Assembly: GCA_963725315.1 (NCBI GenBank) | Contig: CAVRYA010000012.1 | Location: forward strand, 13,262 to 77,261 | Reading direction: 5' to 3' | Length of the DNA: 64,000 nt | DNA from: JBBRHQ01 sp963725315 | Lineage (GTDB): Bacteria > Actinomycetota > Thermoleophilia > Solirubrobacterales > 70-9 | Shown here: positions 56,868-64,000 of the stretch, piece after piece | Layout of the letters: every line of letters begins with the position of its first letter | Position numbering within the stretch: position 1 is the first letter of the stretch | Program-made: the position numbers and the translations under genes | The notes under the pieces: generated by a model | What the model saw: the letters and a program-made list of their open reading frames with translations, nothing else | Database searches by the model: none | What the model was told of the DNA's origin: nothing

Positions 56868-58529
56868 CGGCGGGCCGTGCCGAGTCGCGCCAGCCGGGCA
56901 CGCAGCTCGCCGCGGCGCTGTCGAAGTTCGGGTTGAAGTACGGGTCGCCGCGCCTCGAGCGCCGTCGTACCAGCGGTCGACGAAGAGGGCCCGGTCGACG
57001 ACGTCGAGCGCGGCCGCGCCGCGCCGCCGGCGTCTCGTGGCCGACGACGGCCGGGCCGCGAGCGCGTAGACGGCGCCCGCCGCTCTCGCGCGAGCCGCGG
57101 CAGAGGTCGAAGTCCTCGTACCGGTGCAGGTAGGTCTCCTCGAAGCCGCCGAGCGCCTCGAACAGCGCGCCGGTCGACCAGCATGCACTCGGCGCTCAGC
57201 GCCGAGACCTCGCGGGCGCAGGCAGAGCGAGCCGTAGTAGCCGTCGCCGTCGGCGGCGACGCCCGGCCAGCATCGGCACGACCGGGTCGTCGAGCCCGAT
57301 CGCCATCCCGGCCTGCTCGACGCAGCCCGTCGGGTCGCGCGAGCAGCGGCCCGACCGGCGCCGACGCCGGGCAGCGCCGCGAGCAGCGCGAGCTGCTGAT
57401 CCAGTCCGGCTCGACGACCTCGACCGCGTCGGAGAGGAAGAGCAGGCAGCTCGCCCGCGGCCGGCGCTGCGCCGAGGTTGTTCGCCGCGCCCGGTGGATC
57501 GGCCCGGCGCGGCCTCTCCACCCGCCGCACCCCGGTCGGGCAGGTCGGGTGCGTCCGGCGGCACCACGACGATCACCTCGAGCCGGCGCGATCGGCGGCC
57601 TCGAGCAGCGCGCGCAGGCAGCGCTCCAGCCTCGGCCGCCGCGACCCGGCGATCACCATCGGCGCTGGTCGCCGCGGCCGGGTGGCGATCGGCGCAGGAC
57701 CCGGGCGCGGTGGGGGATCGACGGGTGCGGCCGGGCCCGCGCGGCGACGCCGCGCGGCTCGAGGTGGGCGCTGACGGCCTCGCGCCTGCAGCTCGGGGAC
57801 GCCCTCCTTCTGGTCGGCGCCGGCGGCGATGCTGCCGGGGATCGCCCGCCAGTGGTAGAGGATCTGCGGGAATGTGGTGGATGCGGTCGGTGCGCTCGGA
57901 GACGCCGCAGCATGAACTCGAAGTCCTGGATCGTGTCGAAGGCGGAGTCGAAGCCGCCGACCTCCTCGGCCAGCGAGCGGCGCACGACCAGCAGGTGCCC
58001 GATGTACATCGCGCCGAGCGCGTAGACGGGCGACCAGTCGGGCTTGAAGAACGGGTCGGCGCGCCGACCCGTGCGGCGTCGAGCTTGTCCTAGTCGGAGT
58101 AGACGACGTCGAGCGTCAGGGTCGCCGAGCCAGCTCGTGCACGACCCGCAGCAGGGCGTCCGGGGAGAGCACGTCGTCGTGGTCGAGGAAGGCGACGAAC
58201 TCCCCCGCGCAGAGCGCCAGGGCCGCGTTGGTCGCGGCCGAGATCCCCGAGTTGCGCTCGAGCTGAACCGTCTTGATGCGCTCGTCGGCCTCGGCGTGGC
58301 GCTCGATCGTCCGCGCGCACCGCGGGCTCGGTCGGAGCCGTCGTCGACGATGCACAGCTCCCAGTCCGGGTAGGGCTGGGAGCGCACCGAGCTCGATCGC
58401 CTCGGCGAGCAGGCCGGGCTCGGTCTTGTAGGTGGGCATCACCACCGAGATCAGCGGCCTGCGATCGAGCGAGGCGAGCTGTGCCTCGACCGACGGCTGT
58501 GGTCCGGCCGCGCGGTGGGGCCGGCTCAC
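56864..58529 (-). CDS. Two-domain family 2 glycosyltransferase (frameshifted)
   Basis: GTG 58529 overlaps the preceding methyltransferase stop (GTGA). Domain 1: LISVVMPTYKTEPGLLAEAI, VQLERNSGISAATNAALALC, EFVAFLDHDDVLSPDALLRV (D-H-D metal motif), PDWSPVYALGAMYIGHLLVV and VGGFDSAFDTIQDFEFMLR (catalytic region). Domain 2 begins near 57690 (VIVVVPPDAPDL), then NNLGAAPAAGE, GMAIGLDDPVV, EVSALSAECMLVDRRAV. This is the common two-domain GT2 of actinobacterial polysaccharide loci. Domain 2 is heavily shifted. About ten indels in total. Confidence 0.7.
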
Positions 58530-59164
58530 CGGCGATTGGCGAGCCGCTTCGCGGCACGCAGCGGCCGGGTCACCCTCCAGCTCAGGCTCGCCTCGTAGGT
58601 GGCTGCGACCCGCTCCCCGAACGCCCACGTCGCCGGTGTCGGCTCCTCGTCCATCTCCAGCTCGGCAATGCGGAAGGCCTTGCGCCCGAGCTCGCGGTCA
58701 AAGCTCTCGCGCACGCCGTCGAGCGCCCGCAGCGCCTCGGAGTCGAGCTGCTCGAACAGCGTCACGAGGCCGCCCCGCTCGCCGGCGTCCGCCGCCTCAG
58801 AGCCGGCGCCGCCATCCACGCGCCTGCGCAGCGCCACCCACTCGCGGGTGCCGGGGGCCGGGCCCTCCGCTTCCCCGGCGGGGATCGCGACGATCAGCAG
58901 GCCGCCTTCTCGGAGGAGCCTGTGGGCCTCGGCCAGCCAGCGGGGCCACTCGCCCCGCAGCCGGGCGAACGCGTGCATTGAGTGGATCAGGTCGAACTCG
59001 CCGTCGGCGAAGTCGAGCGGCAGCGATGTCGGGGACTCCGCCGTGGATCGTTCGGCCAGGTGGCGGTCGAGGTCGAGGCTCCGCGCGCCGGCGGCGGAGA
59101 ATCCGGCGGCGATCCCCACGATCTCCTGCGCCGGTGAGGATGCGCTCGCCGTCATCGGCGACAT
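58526..59164 (-). CDS. SAM methyltransferase, short form
   Basis: 212 residues, undamaged. LDLDRHLAERSTAESPTSLP, FADGEFDLIHSMHAFARLRG and EAHRLLREGGLLIVAIPAGE are the second half of a class I Methyltransf_11-like fold. The usual glycine-rich motif I is reduced (EIVGIAAGFSAAGARSLDLD), so SAM binding may be altered. The C-terminal tail SWRVTRPLRAAKRLANRR resembles those attached to polysaccharide glycosyltransferases. It overlaps the GT2 gene by four bases and follows the GT gene by 13. Confidence 0.65.
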   Translation of the reverse strand: MSPMTASASSPAQEIVGIAAGFSAAGARSLDLDRHLAERSTAESPTSLPLDFADGEFDLIHSMHAFARLRGEWPRWLAEAHRLLREGGLLIVAIPAGEAEGPAPGTREWVALRRRVDGGAGSEAADAGERGGLVTLFEQLDSEALRALDGVRESFDRELGRKAFRIAELEMDEEPTPATWAFGERVAATYEASLSWRVTRPLRAAKRLANRR

Positions 59165-59177
59165 CGTATGGCGTGGC

Positions 59178-60639
59178 TCACTCCTCGAAGGCGAGCAGGC
59201 GCTCGACCTCGGCCATCACCCCGTCGTCGAGCGAGTCCTCCCATCGCGACGGCCAGCTGACGTGCGATCCCGCCGCCCGCTCCTCGAGCCGCTCGCTGCG
59301 CCGCTCGGCCTCCGCGAGGGCGGCGAGCACGCCCTCGATCGTCGGCTCGGCGGCGATCAGGTTGGCGGAGATTCCGGTCAGGGCCGCGGCGTCCTTGTTC
59401 TCGTAGGTGTTGGTCACGGTGGGCATCCCCGCCGCCGCCATCTCGATCGGCGGAAGGCTGGGGTGAGGCGTGTACATCAGGCTGAGCCCGGCATCGGCCG
59501 AGCGCAACAGCGACGCGTATTCGGCCTGAGAGGTGCGCGGCATCAACCGCAGCGAGCGCCCCGAACGGGGCAGGATCAGCTCGCTGGCGCTGGACTGCAC
59601 GGTGCCGACGCCGATCAGGTCCCACTCGGGGAAGCGGCCGTCGGCCAAGGCGCGGTCGAGCGCCATGGCCCCGATCTCATAGAGGTTCCTCGCCGCGTGT
59701 TCCTCGGGCCGCGCGTAGAACAGCAGCCGCCGCGGCCCCGGCCGTCGCAGGGCCGCCGCCTCGACCGGGCCGACCGGGGTGATCGCGTTGTCGAAGCTGG
59801 TCGAGGCGGCGGCCCCCGCTTCGGCCCCGGCCGAGTAGACGCCGACGCCGTGTGCCGCGAACCAGCCGCGCAGCAGCTCGGTCGAGAACATCGCCGTGTG
59901 CGGCAGCTCGTAGCTCTGCCGGCAGAGCGCGCCGGGGCTGCCCATCGGGAAGATGAACGGCTCGTACTCTTGGACCAGGTAGAGGAAGCGCTCACGCCGC
60001 AGCTCCCGCATCGCCGCGGCGGAGACGTGGGCGGCGTTCCAGTGGGTCGCGATCAGCGCGTCGTCCGGGTTGAGCGCGAGCGGGCGGCCCCGATCGGCGG
60101 CGAAGGCGACCTCGAGGCCGTCGATCCAGCTCCCGATCCCCTCGTAGCGTCCCAGCCGCTGGCGCCAGTCGCGCGGCAGCTCGGGTCCCTCTAGGGCGAC
60201 CAGGCGGACGCTGTGCCCGCGCTCGGCGAGTCGCCGGGCGAGGTTGAAGACGGCGATGAAGCCGCCGAAGAAGTGCTTCAGGTCGATCGCCGGGTGAACG
60301 ATGTTGACCCGCCGCGGGGCGGCCTCGTCGAGCGCCAGGTTGAGCGGCTCCAGCTTGTCGACGAGCCAGAAGGCGCCCTGCACGCGGCGGATCGACTGGG
60401 CGGCCCCGAACAGCAGCCGACGCGGCGGCGAGTGCGCCCCCGAGGGCAAGGGGGATCGAGACGACGATCGCGATCAAGCCCCAGCCGCCGGACTCGGCCC
60501 CGACCCCGATCGCGACGCCGGCGACGAAGGCGACGGCCAGCGGAAGGCAGGCGAGGGCGAGCAGCGACCGCTTGCGGGCGGCGGTCCCTGCGACGAACCT
60601 CGCCAGCACCGGCCTCAGCCGGCCCGGCAGTCGGCTCAT
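59178..60639 (-). CDS. Glycosyltransferase (WsaF/GT4-like) with N-terminal membrane helices (one frameshift)
   Basis: ATG 60639 overlaps the upstream stop (ATGA) and opens with two hydrophobic segments (LLALACLPLAVAFVAGVAIG and LIAIVVSIPLALGG). Near 60435, removal of one base from a G5 run joins this frame to the glycosyltransferase frame at AHSPPRRLLFGAAQSIRRV. The enzyme part (clean to 59178) has HPAIDLKHFFGGFIAVFNLA, FLYLVQEYEPFIFPMGS, RRLLFYARPEEHAARNLYEI and SLMYTPHPSLPPIEMAAAGM, typical of rhamnan-type WsaF glycosyltransferases. Alternatively the enzyme starts at its own TTG near 60449 and the helices belong to a separate short frame. Confidence 0.76.
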
Positions 60640-61544
60640 CCGGGCACCGCCCCCGCCCCCTCGGCCCCGGAGAGGCGGGCGGAGGCGGCGGTGATGGTCA
60701 GGCTGACGGCGAGCTTGGCCCCGATCCCGAGGTAGACGAAGGCGTTCGCCGCGCCGGAGCGCTCCGGCGCGTAGAACTTGCGGTAGAAGCGACCCATGCC
60801 GCGATGGAAGGCGATCTCCTGGCGGAAGCCCCGCCTGCCTGCGCTGCTGCCGCCCTTGACGTGGACGGCGGTGCCGCGAGGCTCATAGAAGACCCGCCAC
60901 CCCTGCTGCCAGAAGCGGTAGCACCAGTCGAGGTCCTCCATGTAGAGCCAGTATCCCTGATCGAGGTCGCCGATCTCGGCGACGGCGTCCATGCGCACGA
61001 GCATGAAGGCGCCGTTGACGGCGTCCACCTCACCGGGCTCGTCGGCACCGAGGTCGGTGGCGCGGTACTGGCTCATGCTCTGCGGGGCACTCGACCTGCG
61101 CCCGATCCCGGTGAAATGCGCGAGCGCCCCGAGCGGGGTCGGGAAGGAGCGCTTGCAGGCGTGATCGAGCTCTCCTCCCGGGGTGATCAGCTTGCAGCCC
61201 ACCATCCCGATCCCGGGATCGGAGGAGAGGCGCTCGAGGCAGGCGTCGATCGCCCCGTCGATGATCTCCGTGTCGGGGTTGAGCAGCAGGACGGAGCGCG
61301 CCCCGGTCTCGCGCAGGACCAGGTTGTTGGCGGCCGAGAAGCCGATGTTGGGGCGGCGCAGCAGGCGCACCTGGGGGAACTCGGCCGCGACCATCTCGGG
61401 GGTCGAGTCGGGGCTGCCGCTGTCCACCACCGTGACCCGGTGGCTGACCGAGGGAGGGTTGGCCGCGAGGGTCTCGAGGCAGCGACGCAGCAGGTCCTTC
61501 GCCCCGTGGCTGACGATCACCACCTCCAACTCCGGGGAGCTCAA
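60636..61544 (-). CDS. Family 2 glycosyltransferase, rhamnosyltransferase-like (WbbL type)
   Basis: 302 residues, undamaged, TTG start at 61544. LEVVIVSHGAKDLLRRCLET, VTVVDSGSPDSTPEMVA, IGFSAANNLVLRETGARSVL, LLNPDTEIIDGAI (DxD-equivalent NPD), AVNGAFMLVRMDAVAEIGDL and WLYMEDLDWCYRFWQQGWR (catalytic ED-W-x-R) are the full set of GT2 motifs of mycobacterial WbbL-like rhamnosyltransferases. It acts on a lipid-linked acceptor at the membrane. It follows the sugar-phosphate transferase by nine bases. Confidence 0.88.
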   Translation of the reverse strand: MSSPELEVVIVSHGAKDLLRRCLETLAANPPSVSHRVTVVDSGSPDSTPEMVAAEFPQVRLLRRPNIGFSAANNLVLRETGARSVLLLNPDTEIIDGAIDACLERLSSDPGIGMVGCKLITPGGELDHACKRSFPTPLGALAHFTGIGRRSSAPQSMSQYRATDLGADEPGEVDAVNGAFMLVRMDAVAEIGDLDQGYWLYMEDLDWCYRFWQQGWRVFYEPRGTAVHVKGGSSAGRRGFRQEIAFHRGMGRFYRKFYAPERSGAANAFVYLGIGAKLAVSLTITAASARLSGAEGAGAVPG

Positions 61545-61553
61545 GCTCGCTCC

Positions 61554-63149
61554 TCAGTAAGCGCCGTCGCCGCGGATCATCGCCCGCGGGGTTCGCAGGA
61601 GGATCGCCAGGTCGCCGGTGATCGAGACGTTGTCGAGGTAGTCGCGCTCCAGCGCCAGGCGCTCCTCGAAGCTGAGGTCGCCGCGCCCGTAGACCTGCAT
61701 CGGCCCGGTCACCCCCGGGCGGATCGAGAGCCGGGCGCGCTGGCGCTCGTCATAGAGCGCCACCACCGCCTCCTCCTCGGGGCGGGGGCCGACCAGCGAC
61801 ATCTCCCCGCGCAGCACGTTGGCGAGTTGGGGGAGCTCGTCGAGGCTGGTGCGCCGCAAGAGGCGCCCGACCCTGGTCACCCGCGGGTCGTCGGCGATCT
61901 TAAAGGCGGGCTCATCGAGCGCCGAGAGGTCGACCAGCTCGGCCAGGCGCTCCTCGGCGTCGGGGACCATGGTGCGGAACTTGGCCAGGGTGAAGGGGTG
62001 CCCCATGCGCCCGGCCCGGCGCTGGCGGAAGAAGACCGGGCGGCCGCTGTCTACGAGGATCAGCACCGAGATCACCGCGAACAGCGGCAGGCAGAGGAGC
62101 AGCACCGCCGCGGAGACGACGACGTCGAGGGCGCGCTTGAGCATCATCGTCGAGTGCGGCGGGTCTGAGAAGCGGAAGTCGAGCACCGGCAGCTCGGCGA
62201 GGCGGTTGAGCTCGATCCCCGGGCCCAGGAGGCCGTGGTGGCGCGGCAGGAAGGTCAGCCCCAGCCCCTCTGCCTTGCACTCCTCGATCAGCTGCTCGGC
62301 GGCGGTCGCGGTCATGTGCTCCTCGGTGACGATCACCCGCTCGACGTGGTGGGCGCGGGCGATCCGGGAGATGTCGTCGGGGGCGCCGAGGCGCGGCAGG
62401 GCGCCGGCGTCCGGCGCGATCGCGGGGGAGAGGTAGCCGAGCAGCGCCAGGTTGGTCTCGGGATGGGTGGTCACCCGGCGGGCGATCAGCGTCGCCGGGG
62501 CGGGCGGGCCGATGACGATCGCGGTCGCCGGGCCGACCAGCCACTTCCAGGTAGAGCGGATCAGCCCGCGCAGCACCACGCAGCCCAGCAGCGCCCCCAC
62601 CCCCAGGGCGATCGCCGAGGAGGCGCCCAGCGAGCCCGCCGGGGAGAGCTCGAGGAAGCCGTCGATCGCCAGCGTCCCCAGGATGCAGGCGGAGATCAGC
62701 GCCCCGAGCTCATCCAGGGTGCTGTGGCGGATGCGGCGGTGATCGTTGTCATAGAGGCCGTGGAGCTTGAAGACGAGGATCCAGATCGGGCTGGCCAGGA
62801 GCGCCCAGAACAGGGTCGCCACGTCGATCGTCGCGGTCGCAGCGGTGGCCGCGCACAGCGCCGCGATCAGCGCCGCCCAGTCGCCCAGCGCCAAGAGCCG
62901 GCGCAGCACCGCGCCGCGGCGCCTTGCCCCCTCGGCTCCCCGGCGCCCCAGCCCCAGGGCGAGGGCGCTGCGGCGGGGCTGGGGGCCCTGGGGCTGGGTT
63001 GGGGCCGGGCCGTTCGAACCTGGGGCCGGGGCCGGCTCGACCGGCTCGGCCTGCCCTTGGGGCGCGGGACCCTCCCGGGCCGGCGCCGGTGCGGTGGGCC
63101 CGGTGAGAGGCGTGCTTTGAGACCGACCCGTTTTCGCCTCCTGCTTCAC
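61554..63149 (-). CDS. Polyprenyl-phosphate sugar-1-phosphate transferase (WbaP/CpsE-like initiating enzyme)
   Basis: 531 residues. A Pro/Ala-rich cytoplasmic head (residues 1-85) is followed by four membrane helices (about 85-200) with a Rossmann-like CoA_binding_3 domain, then the catalytic domain: MLKRALDVVVSAAVLLLCLP (the re-entrant helix), FFRQRRAGRMGHPFTLAKFR, LRRTSLDELPQLANVLRGEM and SLVGPRPEEE. It moves a sugar phosphate onto undecaprenyl/decaprenyl phosphate, starting the glycan. ATG 63149 overlaps the upstream stop (ATGA). Confidence 0.93.
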   Translation of the reverse strand: MKQEAKTGRSQSTPLTGPTAPAPAREGPAPQGQAEPVEPAPAPGSNGPAPTQPQGPQPRRSALALGLGRRGAEGARRRGAVLRRLLALGDWAALIAALCAATAATATIDVATLFWALLASPIWILVFKLHGLYDNDHRRIRHSTLDELGALISACILGTLAIDGFLELSPAGSLGASSAIALGVGALLGCVVLRGLIRSTWKWLVGPATAIVIGPPAPATLIARRVTTHPETNLALLGYLSPAIAPDAGALPRLGAPDDISRIARAHHVERVIVTEEHMTATAAEQLIEECKAEGLGLTFLPRHHGLLGPGIELNRLAELPVLDFRFSDPPHSTMMLKRALDVVVSAAVLLLCLPLFAVISVLILVDSGRPVFFRQRRAGRMGHPFTLAKFRTMVPDAEERLAELVDLSALDEPAFKIADDPRVTRVGRLLRRTSLDELPQLANVLRGEMSLVGPRPEEEAVVALYDERQRARLSIRPGVTGPMQVYGRGDLSFEERLALERDYLDNVSITGDLAILLRTPRAMIRGDGAY

Positions 63150-64000
63150 CCCTGCCCCCCGCCGCTCGCGAGCTGCGATGCCAGCGGGTTGAGCTCCCGC
63201 ACCTTGGCCAGGTCGGCCCTGGCGGCCGCGCGGTCGCCGAGTTGGCGCTCGACCCTGGCGCGCAGGAAGTAGAGCTGCCAGTTGCGGTCCTCGCGCTCGA
63301 TCGCATCGCTGAAGCGCCCCGCCGCGGCGCTGTAGTCGCCGCGGAGCTCGTCCAGGAGGCCGAGCTGGACATAGGGCGAAGCGGCCCAGGGCTCGATCGA
63401 TCGAGCGCTCTCGGCGTGGTTTCGCGCCGTCGCCAGCTCACCCGCGGCGGCAGCGTCCTGGGAGGCGGTGATCTCGCGGTCGACCAGCAGGGGCGCGACC
63501 AGCGCCGCGGCCGAGACCCAGGCCGCCACCAGCCCAAGGGCGATCAGCCAGTAGCGGCGCCCCGAATCCGGAATCCCCACCTCCTCGTCTTCGGCCGCGA
63601 GCTGCTCGCAGCGGGCGCTGATCAGCCCGCCCGCGGCGAGGAAGAAGACCGCTCCCAGCCCGGGCAGCTCCCAGAACCAGTCGAACGCGGCGGAGACCGC
63701 GAAGGCGAGCGCCACCGCCCACAGCACGGCGCTTCGCTCGCGCTCGGCTCCGGCGGCCCGGTGCCAAGCCCTCAGCCCGATCGCTCCGATCGATCCGAAC
63801 AAGGCCAGCAGCAGCAGCCCGCCGACCAGCCCCAGCTCCGCGAAGGTCTCCAGGTAGAGCGAGTGGGCGTCGTGAACCGGGAGACGGATCCTGCGCCGCT
63901 GCTCCCAGGTCATCTCGTAGGAGCCCGCTCCCTGGCCCAGCAGGGGCCGATCGGTGAAGTCGCGGTAGGCGACCCGCCAGAACTCGCGGCGTCCCGAGCC
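63146..64000 (-). CDS. O-antigen ligase/polymerase-family membrane protein, C-terminal part with TPR (cut by window end)
   Basis: The frame is open to the last base of the window. It begins SGRREFWRVAYRDFTDRPLL, then GQGAGSYE and VHDAHSLYLETFAELGLVGG, the conserved Wzy_C/O-antigen-ligase loop. Four hydrophobic segments follow, then a soluble tail with two TPR-like helices pairs (ATARNHAESARSIEPWAA, SAAAGRFSDAIEREDRNW). Ligases of this type join or polymerise lipid-linked chains on the outer face. The N-terminus is outside the window. It is the first visible gene of the operon that runs down to 56.9 kb or beyond. Confidence 0.87.
   Translation of the reverse strand, partial: GSGRREFWRVAYRDFTDRPLLGQGAGSYEMTWEQRRRIRLPVHDAHSLYLETFAELGLVGGLLLLALFGSIGAIGLRAWHRAAGAERERSAVLWAVALAFAVSAAFDWFWELPGLGAVFFLAAGGLISARCEQLAAEDEEVGIPDSGRRYWLIALGLVAAWVSAAALVAPLLVDREITASQDAAAAGELATARNHAESARSIEPWAASPYVQLGLLDELRGDYSAAAGRFSDAIEREDRNWQLYFLRARVERQLGDRAAARADLAKVRELNPLASQLASGGGQG

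Overview
The window is GC-rich DNA with GTG, TTG and possibly CTG starts, many 4-base ATGA/GTGA stop-start overlaps and tight gene packing. It looks like a high-GC actinobacterium, possibly class Thermoleophilia (Solirubrobacter/Gaiella-like). That placement is inferred from a one-piece PafB-PafC regulator, a biotin carboxylase-BCCP fusion and the codon bias, not from a marker-gene search.

Layout. 1-14.8 kb: the end of an acyl-CoA carboxylase, then a surface-modification block. This block holds a small YLDPGSGS protein, a kinase-like/methyltransferase protein, membrane alkaline-phosphatase-superfamily (AP) enzymes in three paralogous copies (the third wrecked) and a formylglycine-type sulfatase, interrupted by GNAT, HAD and sucCD. 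14.8-26.7 kb: mostly intact housekeeping and unknown genes: aminotransferase, a locus of three tiny proteins with a zinc ribbon, DtxR/MntR regulator, SDR, HAD phosphatase, a divergent FolP, MrfA-type helicase, MFS carrier, TIGR00725 protein, lipoprotein and a GH15-like secreted protein. 27.0-30.7 kb: a tRNA-Phe gene followed by a 3.7-kb tract bounded by a 25-bp repeat of the tRNA 3' end. It contains the remains of an HK97-type phage capsid gene and of a GT-C glycosyltransferase, and looks like a decayed integrated element. 30.8-41.1 kb: a broken PhyH-type oxygenase, SRPBCC protein, YhaM-like nuclease, small membrane proteins, WYL regulator, MBL hydrolase, penicillin-acylase-like enzyme, PPOX protein and a secreted clan-A glycosidase.

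41.2-64 kb is a large cell-surface polysaccharide locus. On the minus strand, one operon carries an LbH acyltransferase, an FkbM methyltransferase, a glycosyltransferase, a methyltransferase and then three paralogous Fe(II)/2-oxoglutarate (PhyH) oxygenases with a second LbH acyltransferase between them. Next come a methyltransferase, glycosyltransferases, a CDP-paratose-epimerase-like enzyme and an ABC-2 exporter (Wzm/Wzt type, with a C-terminal Wzt-like domain). A final minus-strand operon encodes an O-antigen-ligase-like protein, an initiating sugar-phosphate transferase, glycosyltransferases and a methyltransferase. Together these would start a glycan on a lipid carrier, extend it, methylate, acylate and probably hydroxylate its sugars, and export it.

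Sequence quality matters here. Reading frames are almost clean in 1-12.8, 14.9-26.7, 31.9-41 and 58.5-64 kb, but carry dense single-base indels in 12.8-14.8, 27.2-31.9 and 41-58.5 kb. Several indels recur in the same short context, so many of these genes may be intact in the organism. For broken genes the coordinates give the full extent of recognisable homology across frames. No stretch longer than 300 bases lacks a gene. The largest gaps are 26717-26988, 28838-29055, 30516-30803 and 34085-34293. I see nothing in them except the att copy at 30715. No CRISPR array, rRNA or intact insertion sequence was seen.
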